DNA of 64,000 nt from Streptomyces caniferus. Lineage in GTDB: Bacteria; Actinomycetota; Actinomycetes; Streptomycetales; Streptomycetaceae. The notes under the pieces were generated by a model. The model searched no databases. It had not been told where the DNA came from and saw nothing but the letters and a program-made list of their open reading frames with translations. A program made the translations under genes and the position numbers. Below, in pieces: positions 43,752-53,506 of the stretch; position 1 is the first letter of the stretch; each line of letters starts with the position of its first letter. The stretch covers positions 1,054,001 through 1,118,000 of the forward strand of contig NZ_BLIN01000003.1 of the NCBI RefSeq assembly GCF_009811555.1, given 5' to 3'.

Positions 43752-45529
43752 TCGGCCTGGCGCCGCCGGAGCACGATCCGGACGCCCCGCAGACCCTCAC
43801 CACCCTTCCCGTCGGCTCACCGGCGACGGTCCGCAGCTATGTCGGCGGGCTGATCCGTCGCCACCGCAGGGCGTTCACCCTGCTGGTCGTCGTGAACGCG
43901 GCCGCAGTGATCGCCTCCATGGCCGGCCCGTACCTGCTCGGCGGAGTCGTCGAAAAGCTGTCCGCGGGGTCCCGGGACCTCCAACTGGAGCGCACCGTCG
44001 CGCTGTTCGCCGCGGCGCTGGCCGCCCAGACGGTGTTCGTCCGCATGGTCCGATTGCGCGGGGCGATGCTCGGCGAGCGGATGCTGGCGGATCTGCGCGA
44101 GGACTTCCTCGTACGGTCCGTGGCGCTGCCGCCGGGCGTCCTGGAGCGGGCCGGCACCGGCGACCTGCTGTCGCGCATCACCACCGACATCGACCGGCTC
44201 TCCAGCGCGATGCGCGAGGCCGTGCCGCAGCTGTCCATCGGCGTGGTGTGGGTGGCGCTGCTGCTGGGCGGGCTGACGGTGACCGCGCCGCCGCTCGCGC
44301 TGTCCGCATTGATCGCGCTGCCGCTGCTGATCGCCGGCTGCCGCTGGTACTTCCGACGGGCGCCGAGCGCCTACCGCTCCGAAGCGGCCGGTTACGCCGC
44401 GGTGTCCGCGGCGCTCACCGAGTCCGTGGACGCGGGACGCACCATCGAGGCCCACCGGCTGGGCGCGCGCCGGATCGCCCTGTCGGAACGCCGGGTCCGG
44501 GAGTGGACCCAGTGGGAGCGCTACACCCTCTTCCTGCGTTCGGTCCTCTTCCCCGTCGTCGATCTGACACATGTGCTGCTCCTCGGCTCGGTACTGCTGC
44601 TCGGCGGAGCCTTCGTCATCCAGGGCTGGATCACCGCGGGGCAGCTGACGACGGGCGCGCTGCTGGCGCAGATGATGATCGAGCCGGTCGGCATGGTCCT
44701 GCGCTGGTACGACGAACTCCAGGTGGCCCAGGTGTCGATCGCGCGGCTCGTCGGCGTCCGGGAGATCGAACCGGAGGCAGCCGATGCGAAGCGGTTCCCG
44801 GACGGCCGGGACGTCCATGCCGACGGCGTGAGCTTCGGCTACCGCGCGGGCGTCGATGTGCTCCGGGAGGTCTCGCTGCGGGTCCGTCCGGGGACCCGGC
44901 TGGCGCTGGTCGGACCGTCCGGCGCGGGCAAGTCGACACTGGGCCGGCTCCTGGCGGGCATCTACGGTCCCCGGGTCGGCAGCGTCACCCTGGGCGGGGC
45001 CGAGCTCTCCGCGATGCCGGCCGAGCGGATCCGCGAACAGGTGGCCCTGGTCAACCAGGAACACCACGTCTTCGTCGGCTCGCTCCGCGACAACCTCCTG
45101 CTGGCGCGCAGCGGTGCGGACGATGCCGAGCTGTGGGCGGCGCTCGGCGCGGTGGACGCCGACCACTGGGCGCGGGCGCTGGGCAAGGGACTGGACACCG
45201 AGGTGGGCTCGGGCGGCCACACGCTGACGCCCGCTCAGGCTCAGCAGATCGCACTGGCCCGGCTGGTGCTCGCCGATCCGCACACCCTGGTGCTGGACGA
45301 GGCGACGTCCCTGCTCGACCCGCGGGCGGCCCGTCATCTGGAGCGCTCGCTGGCCCGGGTGCTGGACGGCCGCACGGTCGTGGCGATCGCCCACCGGCTG
45401 CACACCGCCCATGACGCCGATGTGATCGCGGTCGTCGAGGACGGCCGGATCAGCGAACTGGGCAGCCACGACGAACTGGTCTCCGCAAACGGCGCGTACG
45501 CCGCCCTCTGGCGGTCTTGGCATGGCTGA
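43748..45529 (+). CDS. ABC exporter half 2 (intact Walker A, degenerate signature)
   Basis: 593 residues with the same domain order. Walker A GPSGAGKST (about 389), Walker B TLVLDEATSLLD and H-loop IAHRLHTAHD are complete, but the signature reads LTPAQAQQ instead of LSGGQ. Combined with half 1 this leaves exactly one full ATP site (Walker A/B/H of half 2 with signature of half 1) and one dead site, the pattern of asymmetric heterodimeric exporters. ATG 43748 overlaps the preceding stop. Cargo unknown. Confidence 0.92.
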   Translation: MIGLAPPEHDPDAPQTLTTLPVGSPATVRSYVGGLIRRHRRAFTLLVVVNAAAVIASMAGPYLLGGVVEKLSAGSRDLQLERTVALFAAALAAQTVFVRMVRLRGAMLGERMLADLREDFLVRSVALPPGVLERAGTGDLLSRITTDIDRLSSAMREAVPQLSIGVVWVALLLGGLTVTAPPLALSALIALPLLIAGCRWYFRRAPSAYRSEAAGYAAVSAALTESVDAGRTIEAHRLGARRIALSERRVREWTQWERYTLFLRSVLFPVVDLTHVLLLGSVLLLGGAFVIQGWITAGQLTTGALLAQMMIEPVGMVLRWYDELQVAQVSIARLVGVREIEPEAADAKRFPDGRDVHADGVSFGYRAGVDVLREVSLRVRPGTRLALVGPSGAGKSTLGRLLAGIYGPRVGSVTLGGAELSAMPAERIREQVALVNQEHHVFVGSLRDNLLLARSGADDAELWAALGAVDADHWARALGKGLDTEVGSGGHTLTPAQAQQIALARLVLADPHTLVLDEATSLLDPRAARHLERSLARVLDGRTVVAIAHRLHTAHDADVIAVVEDGRISELGSHDELVSANGAYAALWRSWHG

Positions 45530-45707
45530 GGCTGCGCGTGCTGGTGGGGTCGGTAGGGCGGGGCTCGCGCGCTCCGGGGGGCTCGGTACGGCTGAGCCTG
45601 CGCGCTCTGGCGGGGGCGGTACGACTGGGCCCGCGCACTCTGGCAGGCCTGGCGTGACCAAGCCCGCGCTCGGACGGTTCTGGCGCGGCTGAGGCGCGCT
45701 CTGGCGG
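45523..45707 (+). repeat. 33-bp tandem repeats starting in the exporter stop codon
   Basis: Four full units 45523-45555, 45556-45588, 45589-45621 and 45622-45654 plus decayed copies to 45707; consensus resembles CGGCTGAGCCTGCGCGCTCT then GGCGGGGGCGGTA. The first unit contains the last two codons and stop of the ABC gene. Function unknown. Confidence 0.75.
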
Positions 45708-46326
45708 CCGGCGGGGCTGAGCTGGGGGCGGGGCGAGGGGGGCGGGTTGGCTGCGGGGGTTTGGGGGAACCTGCGCGTGGGACCTGGGGAACTTCAGACG
45801 TAACGTCTGGGGTCCGGCCTTCCCACGCGGGGCCCGGGGTTCTGCCTGCGCACGCGGGGCGTGGGCTCCGTGCAGGCGAGGGCCCGGGGGGCCTGCTGCA
45901 CAGTCAGGCCCGGGTTGGGCCTGCACGCTCGGGCATGGACGTCCTGCACCCACGCGGGCCTGCGCCCTGCTCGCGCAACGGTCCTGGGGCCCTGCTCTGG
46001 CGGGGCATGGACGACATGCGCACACAGCGTCCTGGGCCTTGCGCAGGCACGACCGGTCTGGGGCAGTCCCTGCTCATGCGGAGCCTGAGGCCTGTTCAAA
46101 GGCAGCGGCCCCCAGACGTGGCGGGCGCAGGAGCGCCAACCGGCCGGGGGCGGGACGCCGTACCGTCGTCGCGGGGCGGCCCCCGCCGGGCAGGTCAGGC
46201 CACTGCCCGGGGGGAAGCGTGACGTCACGGGACTGGCCGGGGCGCCCGACGCCAGACACAGAGCTCCCAGCGTCAGCCCCCGGCATCAACCGCCGCCACC
46301 AGCTCCCGGCGACCGGTCCTCGCGCG
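45708..46326. other. Intergenic, low-complexity GC-rich
   Basis: About 620 bp of degenerate repeats, for instance two copies of GGGCATGGACG (near 45934 and 46003) and many GGGCCTGC-like words. Every long open frame is Arg/Pro/Gly-rich without recognisable features. No gene supported. Confidence 0.55.
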
Positions 46327-47118
46327 TCAGATGTAACCGAGCGCGCCCAGACCGCCAAGGCCACCCAGCACCATGAACACCGGCATCAGCACCTTCAACT
46401 CCACCCAGCTGCCGGCCTTGAAGCGCATGCCCTTGGGCGGGCCGACCGGGTACCAGCGCTTGCGGCCTATCGGGATGGGCCACAGGACAGGGCAGCCCGA
46501 CACGGTCAGGGCATCGCCGATGTCGTGGACGAGCGCTCCGAGAACGACCGGCAGCCCCAGCCAGAGGTACTGCTGTCCCGGTTCGGTGAACAGCCAGCTC
46601 GCGCCGTTGCCCGGCTGGTCGAGAATGCCGGCCAGGATCCAGGCCGAGGCAGCGCCCAGCAGCCACACCAGCACATCGCTGGAGACCCGCGCCGCCCGCC
46701 ACAGCAACCCTTCGATGGCGAGCACCATATGGACGAAGAGGATGCCGAGCACCGCCCAGCGGCCGCCCTGCATCGCCAGCAGCGACATCCCGGCACCGAC
46801 CAGCACGGCCCACACCCAGGTGTGGGTGAGCGTGCGGTGGCCTCCGTTGCGGTTCGAGTCGCCACGCATCTTGGTCGCCTTGTAGACCGCGTGCGAGATC
46901 GCGTCGACCAGTTCACAGAGCCACCGCGAAAGCGGACCGAAGGCCCGTGAGATGGTCGCGGACTTGTGGTCGAGGTCCGGGGCGAGTGCCGCACCGGCAC
47001 AGATCAGAGCTCCGCAGACGAGCACCGGCCAGGGCATCGGATGTCCGGCGGCAGCGGCCGCCGCGCCCACCCCCAGCCAGGCCGCGGCCCCGGACAGCGA
47101 GTGCGCCGGTCCCATCAT
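46327..47118 (-). CDS. YdjM-type membrane-bound metal-dependent hydrolase
   Basis: 263 residues, five to six hydrophobic stretches. MMGPAHSLSGAAAWLGVG at the N-terminus, APDLDHKSATISRAFGPLSR, GGHRTLTHTWVWAVLVGAG and GALVHDIGDALTVSGCPVLWP carry the conserved His/Asp residues (PAHS, PDLDH, HRTLTH, HDIGD) of the YdjM family. Two adjacent ATGs (47116-47118 and 47113-47115) are possible starts. Single gene; physiological role is not established. Confidence 0.88.
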   Translation of the reverse strand: MMGPAHSLSGAAAWLGVGAAAAAAGHPMPWPVLVCGALICAGAALAPDLDHKSATISRAFGPLSRWLCELVDAISHAVYKATKMRGDSNRNGGHRTLTHTWVWAVLVGAGMSLLAMQGGRWAVLGILFVHMVLAIEGLLWRAARVSSDVLVWLLGAASAWILAGILDQPGNGASWLFTEPGQQYLWLGLPVVLGALVHDIGDALTVSGCPVLWPIPIGRKRWYPVGPPKGMRFKAGSWVELKVLMPVFMVLGGLGGLGALGYI

Positions 47119-48591
47119 GGTTGTTCCCACCCCTTGTTCTCTTGCGCTCGTTGACCCGCGCGGACGGTGTGCCTCTCGCACTGCTGAGCCGCGCCACTGA
47201 CGCCCGGTCGGCGACTCAGCGTAGCGTCAGATGATCTCCATACGAGGACGGGGTGAGCCAACCACCTGTACGGGAGCACCCTTCCGACCTCAGCAGGCCC
47301 GGCCCCCAGACGGCCACCGGCCAACGGGGACAACTACTCACCACATCCCCCTTCCTGGCCTTCGCCACAGCCGACACCATCGAAGACCGACCTCCCCGAT
47401 GCACCAACTACGCCTCCGAACAACCCCGTTGGTTACGGCCAGCGGCCCCCTGCCCCACCCACCACCTACGGGAGACGCAGAGCCCACGCCCCATGGGAGC
47501 CGTCTGGGCCCACCACCTACGGAAGCCGTCCAACTACGGGAGCCGTCCGCTGGAGGGTCGGCTAGCTGAGACCCCTCGTCCCGAGTCCGTCGATCGCCAT
47601 CTGAAGGGGCCGAGCGTCCGCCTCGGCTTGCCGACCTGTCCACCTCGCCCCTGCAGAGCAGCCGGCCTCGCGTCTGGTTCCGTGAGCCCCGTGTCCGCTC
47701 CCGCCCCTCGACCGGAATTCTCGAACCGTTCCCGTCTCTACGCCAGGCCCGCGAGCGAGCGCCTTGCTCCCGATCCCGACTCTTCGGCGGATCTCCCGTC
47801 CGCGCTCCCCGACCCGGCTTCACGATCTTGTTCCTCTATCCGGCTTCCCGATCCGGCCGGAAACCTGGCTCCCCTCCCCTCCCCTCCCCTCCCCTCCCCT
47901 CGCCCGCCCCCACCTCCGCCGCCTCCGCCTCCGCCGCCTCCGCCGCCTTCCCCGCCTTCCTGTCTCCCCTGACTGGCCAGCAGGCCAGCAGCCCTCACCC
48001 CCTCACCTGGCTCGCCCCTTCGCCCGGCTTACCCCCTCGCACGGCATGCTCCCGCGCCTGAGTCGCCCCCTCGCCTACTCGTCCTCTCACCCAGCTCGCC
48101 CGTCGTCCGGCTCCCCCACCCGGCTCGCCCGTCACCCGGCTCAACCCCTCACCCGATTCACCATCGCCCGGCCTGCGCCCTCACCCGACTCGCCCCCTCG
48201 CCTGCCTTGCCCCTCGCCCTAGCTGCCCCCCTCGCCCGCGCTGCTCGCCCGGACCTCCTCGCCGGTCGCACACCTTGTGGACGCTGGGTGATCTCTGCCA
48301 CGTACCAGCTGTGCGGTGGCGCGGAGGGTGACTGTCGACGGCAACAACGCGCCCTCGGCGTCACACGGAGGGTGAGGGTGATGGGCGGGCTCTCCGCCAG
48401 CCTGCGCCGGGGAGGGGCCTGTATCCGCAGGTCAGGGGTGCCGGGAGGGCGTAGTGAGCCGTGGTTGGGGCGCGGGCGGTGGGGGCCGGGGGCCTTCCGG
48501 GCGGGTCGCTTGGGGCGTTGTCGATCTTGAGTCGATCGCCGTCTGGGTCGCCGGTTCCCTGATCCGGGCCGAAGACAGGCAGTATGGGGGC
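47119..48591. other. 1.47-kb low-complexity intergenic region
   Basis: No gene supported. 47253-47780 has ordinary composition but no coding frame with known features; 47870-48240 is a run of simple C-rich repeats; 48240-48590 holds the promoter region of the helicase. Degenerate CACCCGGCTCGCCC-like units recur between 48000 and 48220. Confidence 0.6.
47871..47960. repeat. (CCCCT)6 followed by CCGCCT repeats
   Basis: 47871-47900 is six exact CCCCT units; 47901-47960 continues with CCGCCT/CCTCCG triplet-like repeats. The minus strand therefore carries six consecutive GGGG runs, a strong G-quadruplex motif. Confidence 0.85.
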
Positions 48592-51105
48592 GTGACCCTC
48601 ATCGATCATCTCCCGAACGACGCCGACCCCGATGCCCTCTTCGAAGCCTTTTCGGGCTGGGCCGAGCAGCAGGGCATTGCGCTCTACCCTGCCCAGGAGG
48701 AGGCGCTGATCGAGGTGGTCTCCGGGGCGAACGTCATCCTGTCCACCCCGACCGGCTCGGGTAAGAGCCTGGTGGCGGCCGGTGCGCACTTCACCGCGCT
48801 CGCCAATGATCAGGTCACCTTCTACACCGCTCCCATCAAGGCGCTGGTCTCGGAGAAGTTCTTCGATCTGTGCAAGCTGTTCGGCACGGAGAACGTCGGC
48901 ATGCTCACCGGTGACGCATCGGTCAACGCCGATGCGCCGGTCATCTGCTGCACCGCCGAGGTCCTCGCCTCGATAGCGCTGCGGGACGGCAAGGACGCCG
49001 ACATCGGCCAGGTCGTGATGGACGAGTTCCATTTCTATGCCGAGCCGGACCGTGGCTGGGCCTGGCAGATTCCGCTGCTGGAACTTCCGCAGGCGCAGTT
49101 CATCCTGATGTCGGCGACGCTCGGCGACATGTCGCGCTTCGAGGAGGATCTGACCCGGCGCACGGGGAAGCCGACGTCGGTGGTGCGCTCGGCGACGCGG
49201 CCGGTGCCGCTGTCGTACGAGTACCGCACGACGGCGATGACGGAGACGCTCACCGAGCTGCTGGAGACCCGCCAGTCTCCCGTGTACATCGTGCACTTCA
49301 CGCAGGCCGCCGCCGTGGAGCGGGCGCAGGCGCTGATGAGCATCAATATGTGTACACGTGCCGAGAAGGACCAGATCGCCGAGCTCATCGGGAACTTCCG
49401 GTTCACCACCAAGTTCGGCCGCAACCTGTCGCGGTATGTCCGCCATGGCATCGGTGTGCACCACGCCGGCATGCTGCCGAAGTACCGCAGGCTCGTCGAG
49501 AAGCTGGCGCAGGCGGGTCTGCTGAAGGTCATCTGCGGTACGGACACCCTCGGTGTGGGTGTCAACGTCCCCATCCGCACGGTGCTGTTCACCGCGCTGA
49601 CGAAGTACGACGGGACGCGGGTGCGGACGCTTCGGGCGCGGGAGTTCCATCAGATCGCGGGCCGCGCCGGCCGGGCCGGGTTCGACACTGCGGGCTTTGT
49701 GGTCGCGCAGGCGCCCGAGCATGTGGTGGAGAACGAGAAGGCGCTGGCCAAGGCGGGCGACGATCCCAAGAAGCGCCGGAAGGTGGTGCGCAAGAAGGCG
49801 CCGGAGGGCTTCGTCAACTGGGGTGAGAACACCTTCGAGAAGCTGATCGCTTCCGATCCGGAGGCTCTGAACTCCCGCTTCCGGGTGACCCACGCGATGC
49901 TGCTGTCCGTGATCGCGCGGCCGGGCAACGCGTTCGACGCGATGCGCAAGCTGCTCGAGGACAACCATGAGCCGCGCAGGAATCAGCTCAGGCACATCCG
50001 GCGGGCCATCGCGATCTACCGCTCGCTGCTGGACGGCGGGATCGTGGAGCGGCTGTCGGCGCCGGATGCGGAGGGCCGGATCGTCCGGCTGACCGTGGAT
50101 CTTCAGCAGGACTTCGCGCTGAACCAGCCGCTGTCGACGTTCGCCCTTGCCGCGTTCGACCTGCTCGACCCGGAGTCGCCGTCCTACGCTCTGGACATGG
50201 TCTCGGTCGTGGAGTCCACGCTGGACGATCCCCGGCAGATCCTTGCGGCGCAGCAGAACAAGGCCCGGGGCGAGGCGGTCGCCCAGATGAAGGCCGACGG
50301 CGTCGAGTACGAGGACCGCATGGAACGGCTCATGGACGTCGAGTACCCCAAGCCGCTGGAGGAGCTGCTCTTCCACGCCTACGGCCTGTACCGCAAGAGC
50401 CACCCGTGGGTCGGCGACCACCCGCTGTCGCCGAAGTCGGTCATCCGCGATATGTACGAACGCGCCATGACCTTCACGGAGTTCACGTCCTTCTACGAGC
50501 TGGCGCGTACGGAGGGGATCGTCCTGCGCTACCTGGCGAGTGCGTACAAGGCGCTGGACCACACCGTGCCGGATGATCTGAAGTCCGAGGACTTCGAGGA
50601 CATCATCGCCTGGCTGGGCGAGATGGTGCGGCAGGTCGACTCCAGTCTGCTGGACGAGTGGGAACAGCTCGCCAATCCCGAGGTGGAGACGGCGGAGCAG
50701 GCCGCGGAGCGGGCCGATCAGGTCCGGCCGGTCACGTCCAATGCGCGGGCGTTCCGGGTGCTGGTGCGCAATGCGATGTTCCGGCGGGTGGAGCTGGCGG
50801 CGCTGGACAAGGTCGAGGAGCTCGGCGAGATGGATGCCGATTCCGGCTGGGACGCGGATGCCTGGGGCGAGGCGATGGACGCCTACTGGGACGAATACGA
50901 CGAGCTGGGCACCGGTCCGGACGCGCGCGGCCCGAAGCTGCTGCAGATTCAGGAGGATGCCGAGCACGGACTGTGGAAGGTGCGGCAGACTTTCGCCGAC
51001 CCGAACAGTGATCACGACTGGGGCATCTCCGCGGAGGTGGACCTGGCCGCCTCCGACGAGGAGGGGCGCGCGGTGGTGCGGGTCACGGATGTGGGTCAGT
51101 TGTGA
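48592..51105 (+). CDS. DEAD/DEAH-box helicase with DUF3516 C-terminus
   Basis: 837-residue SF2 helicase. Walker A STPTGSGKSLVAAGA (about 50), motif Ia APIKALVSEKF, motif II MDEFHF (DEFH), motif III MSATLGD, motif V GTDTLGVGVNVP and motif VI HQIAGRAGRAG. C-terminal half (about 430-837) is the DUF3516 region with KKAPEGFVNWGENTF and HPLSPKSVIRDMYERA. GTG 48592 preceded by GGGGG; the longer frame from 48454 is weaker. 52 bp ahead of the thioesterase gene on the same strand, likely one transcript. Ski2-like helicases act on RNA or DNA repair intermediates. Confidence 0.92.
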   Translation: MTLIDHLPNDADPDALFEAFSGWAEQQGIALYPAQEEALIEVVSGANVILSTPTGSGKSLVAAGAHFTALANDQVTFYTAPIKALVSEKFFDLCKLFGTENVGMLTGDASVNADAPVICCTAEVLASIALRDGKDADIGQVVMDEFHFYAEPDRGWAWQIPLLELPQAQFILMSATLGDMSRFEEDLTRRTGKPTSVVRSATRPVPLSYEYRTTAMTETLTELLETRQSPVYIVHFTQAAAVERAQALMSINMCTRAEKDQIAELIGNFRFTTKFGRNLSRYVRHGIGVHHAGMLPKYRRLVEKLAQAGLLKVICGTDTLGVGVNVPIRTVLFTALTKYDGTRVRTLRAREFHQIAGRAGRAGFDTAGFVVAQAPEHVVENEKALAKAGDDPKKRRKVVRKKAPEGFVNWGENTFEKLIASDPEALNSRFRVTHAMLLSVIARPGNAFDAMRKLLEDNHEPRRNQLRHIRRAIAIYRSLLDGGIVERLSAPDAEGRIVRLTVDLQQDFALNQPLSTFALAAFDLLDPESPSYALDMVSVVESTLDDPRQILAAQQNKARGEAVAQMKADGVEYEDRMERLMDVEYPKPLEELLFHAYGLYRKSHPWVGDHPLSPKSVIRDMYERAMTFTEFTSFYELARTEGIVLRYLASAYKALDHTVPDDLKSEDFEDIIAWLGEMVRQVDSSLLDEWEQLANPEVETAEQAAERADQVRPVTSNARAFRVLVRNAMFRRVELAALDKVEELGEMDADSGWDADAWGEAMDAYWDEYDELGTGPDARGPKLLQIQEDAEHGLWKVRQTFADPNSDHDWGISAEVDLAASDEEGRAVVRVTDVGQL

Positions 51106-51157
51106 GGCGACGGCTTCGACCGAGGCCGCCGAAGGATCTGACGGAGGGCCACCGGTC

Positions 51158-52027
51158 ATGACCAATCCCGCCGAAAAGCTGGTCGATCTGCTGGATCTGG
51201 AGCAGATCGAGGTGAACATCTTCCGAGGTCGCAGCCCGCAGGAATCGCTGCAGCGGGTCTTCGGCGGGCAGGTCGCGGGCCAGGCGTTGGTGGCTGCCGG
51301 GCGGACCACGGAAGGTGACCGCCCGGTCCACTCGCTCCATGCGTACTTTCTGCGGCCGGGCCGGCCCGGGGTGCCGATCGTGTACCAGGTCGAGCGGGTC
51401 CGCGACGGGCGGTCCTTCACCACTCGCCGGGTCGTCGCCGTCCAGCAGGGACGCACGATCTTCAATCTGACCGCCTCCTTTCACAAGCCGGAACCCGGCT
51501 TCGATCATCAGTTGCCGCTGCGTCGGGTGGTGCCCGATCCGGAGGAGCTGCCGACGGTTGCGGAAGAGGTCCGCGAGGCCCTGCACGATCTGCCCGAGTC
51601 GCTGGAGCGGATGGCGCGCAGGATGCCGTTCGAGATCCGCTATGCCGACCGGTTGCGCTGGACGCCGGACGAGATCGCGGGCGCGGAGCCCCGCAGTGCG
51701 GTGTGGATGCGTGCGGTCGGGCCGCTGGGCGACGATCCGCTCGTGCACACCTGCGCGCTGACCTACGCCAGCGATATGACGCTGCTGGACGCCGTCCGCA
51801 TCCCGGTCGAGCCGCTCTGGGGGCCGCGCGGGTTCGACATGGCCTCGCTCGACCATGCGATGTGGTTCCACCGGCCGTTCCGAGCGGACGAGTGGTTCCT
51901 CTACGACCAGGAGTCGCCGATCGCCACCGGAGGCCGGGGCCTGGCCCGCGGGCGGATCTACGACCGGGAGGGCAGACTGCTGGTCTCGGTCGTCCAGGAG
52001 GGGCTGTTCAGAAAGCTCGGCGACTGA
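51158..52027 (+). CDS. tesB: Acyl-CoA thioesterase II
   Basis: 289 residues, double hot-dog fold. RVFGGQVAGQALVAAGRT, VHSLHAYFLRPG, VVAVQQGRTIFNLTASF, and in the second half MTLLDAV, SLDHAMWFHRPFRADEWFLYDQESP and RGLARGRIYDREGRLLVSVVQEGL match TesB; the Asp, Thr and Gln expected of the active site are in these segments. ATG 51158 with GGAGG near 51143. Overlaps the convergent DUF6397-like gene by 70 bp. Confidence 0.94.
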   Translation: MTNPAEKLVDLLDLEQIEVNIFRGRSPQESLQRVFGGQVAGQALVAAGRTTEGDRPVHSLHAYFLRPGRPGVPIVYQVERVRDGRSFTTRRVVAVQQGRTIFNLTASFHKPEPGFDHQLPLRRVVPDPEELPTVAEEVREALHDLPESLERMARRMPFEIRYADRLRWTPDEIAGAEPRSAVWMRAVGPLGDDPLVHTCALTYASDMTLLDAVRIPVEPLWGPRGFDMASLDHAMWFHRPFRADEWFLYDQESPIATGGRGLARGRIYDREGRLLVSVVQEGLFRKLGD

Positions 52028-52854
52028 CCCGGGCGGGCGGTGGAGGGCACGGCGGCCGGTGTCCGCAGCCGCCCCGGGTCCTCCCTGCGGGCCCTTTCCA
52101 GGCACCGGGAGAGATGGACGCGGTACCAGAGCACTTCGTCGAAGTCCTCGGCCGTCAGCACGCGTTCGAAGGACTCCCTGGCGGCCGGGGTCACCGTGAT
52201 CACGGAGGCCAGGGTGGGCCGGAGGCGGCGCAGCAGGGACCGCTCCAGCGGGTCCTCGGCCACCGAGGCGAGTTCCTCCGGCGGCAGCACGGCGGCGATC
52301 ACCGCTGCCGCTTCCCAGGGATCGTCGGTCTGGCCCATGAGCTGGGCGACCCGCCTGCTGCGCCACTGGCGCGCCCGCCAGTCCTGTCCGCTGTCGAGCA
52401 TCACCCGCATCGCCGCGGGGGTGTTGCCCCGCATCAGGTCGGGTTCCCGGTCGGCGAAGTCGGCGACCTCGGCCGCGAGGTAGAGCCAGACCACCGCGCC
52501 GAAGCGGTTCACATAGAACCGGACGGGGCCGAAGCAGCCGGCCCGGGTCAGACGCACCGCCCGGCCGGGCCCGATGCCCATGAGCGCCGCGGCCTCGGTC
52601 GTGCTGACCGCCCGGATCCGTTCGCGGAGGCTGTCCGGGAAGCCCGGCTCGGCCTGCAGCCGGGCGATCTCCTCCGCCGGTACCCGGCGTCGGCCGAGCG
52701 ATCCGGCGCCTCCCGGCCGGTCGTCGGCCCCGGCCACGACCGTCCGCACTTCTCCGAGCTGGGTGGCGAGTTCGAACTCGCCGGTCCTGAGCTCCAGTTC
52801 ACGGGCCGCCCGCCCCGTCGTGAGCGTCTGCTGTCCGTCGCACACCACTGTCAT
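51958..52854 (-). CDS. DUF6397-like protein of unknown function
   Basis: 298 residues. N-terminal helix-turn-helix-like region with TTGRAARELELRTGEFELATQLGEVRTV, which I associate with a Streptomyces family labelled DUF6397; middle part has FYVNRFGAVVWLYLAAEVADFA and RRVAQLMGQTDDPWEAAAV. The C-terminal 40 residues are Ser/Pro/Thr-rich and lie in the region that overlaps tesB, so that tail may be a recent extension. ATG 52852-52854 chosen; ORF could extend to 52899. No biochemical function known. Confidence 0.75.
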   Translation of the reverse strand: MTVVCDGQQTLTTGRAARELELRTGEFELATQLGEVRTVVAGADDRPGGAGSLGRRRVPAEEIARLQAEPGFPDSLRERIRAVSTTEAAALMGIGPGRAVRLTRAGCFGPVRFYVNRFGAVVWLYLAAEVADFADREPDLMRGNTPAAMRVMLDSGQDWRARQWRSRRVAQLMGQTDDPWEAAAVIAAVLPPEELASVAEDPLERSLLRRLRPTLASVITVTPAARESFERVLTAEDFDEVLWYRVHLSRCLERARREDPGRLRTPAAVPSTARPGQSPSFLNSPSWTTETSSLPSRS

Positions 52855-52933
52855 GTCGCTTCCCCCGCAACTCGGTTCCTCACTGACAGTGACGACCATA
52901 GCCGCAGGCGGTGACAGCGAGTCAAACGCCGCC

Positions 52934-53341
52934 TCAGACCTGTGGATAACTTTCCGGCTGGCGGACCGCGACGCCCAGATGCTCCCCGACGCGGTTGACC
53001 AACAGCGTCATTTCGTAGGCGACCTGGCCCATGTCGGCGTCGGCACGCGCCAGCACGCACAGACAGCTGCCGTCGCCCGCCGCCGTCACGAACAACACCC
53101 CGTCGTCGAACTCGACCATGGTCTGGCGCACCCGGCCGATTCCGAAGTGGAGCCCCGATCCCTTCGCGAGGCTGTGCAGTCCCGAGGCGACCGCCGCGAG
53201 ATGCTCGGCGTCCTCCCGCTGCAGTCCCTCGCTCGCCCCGGTGACCAGCCCGTCGTTGGAGAGCACCAACGCGTGCCGCACCTTCTGCACCCGCTTGGTC
53301 AGATCGTCCAGCAGCCAGTCGAGTCCGCTGCTCAATGCCAT
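52934..53341 (-). CDS. Roadblock/LC7 domain protein (CvnB-like)
   Basis: 135-residue roadblock fold protein: LDWLLDDLTKRVQKVRHALVLSNDGLV and DAEHLAAVASGLHSLAKGSG are hallmark stretches of the conservon B proteins of Streptomyces, which regulate small GTPases. GGAGGAA six bases before ATG 53341. The partner GTPase of the same family is encoded at 53987-54601, but a PPOX gene on the other strand lies between them and no CvnA kinase or CvnC is visible. Confidence 0.88.
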   Translation of the reverse strand: MALSSGLDWLLDDLTKRVQKVRHALVLSNDGLVTGASEGLQREDAEHLAAVASGLHSLAKGSGLHFGIGRVRQTMVEFDDGVLFVTAAGDGSCLCVLARADADMGQVAYEMTLLVNRVGEHLGVAVRQPESYPQV

Positions 53342-53506
53342 TGCTGCTTCCTCCCCGTGTCCCCGTCCGCACTGTGGGCCGGACGTCAGCCCGCGGTCCG
53401 CGAACTGCCGTGCCAGCCTGTCCCACCTCCGCCGTCTCGGCAAGCGGCCCCACAGCCCGGCGTGCCATGCGGTGCGCGTGCGTACCGCATGGATGAGGAT
53501 GTCGGC

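Noticed and set aside
47871..47960. CRISPR array or telomere-like repeat
   Set aside because: Simple tandem 5- and 6-bp units without spacers; no cas genes and no terminal structure.
47253..47972. 239-codon frame in the low-complexity region
   Set aside because: Pro/Ser-rich, ends in a simple-repeat polyproline stretch, no ribosome site; treated as non-coding.
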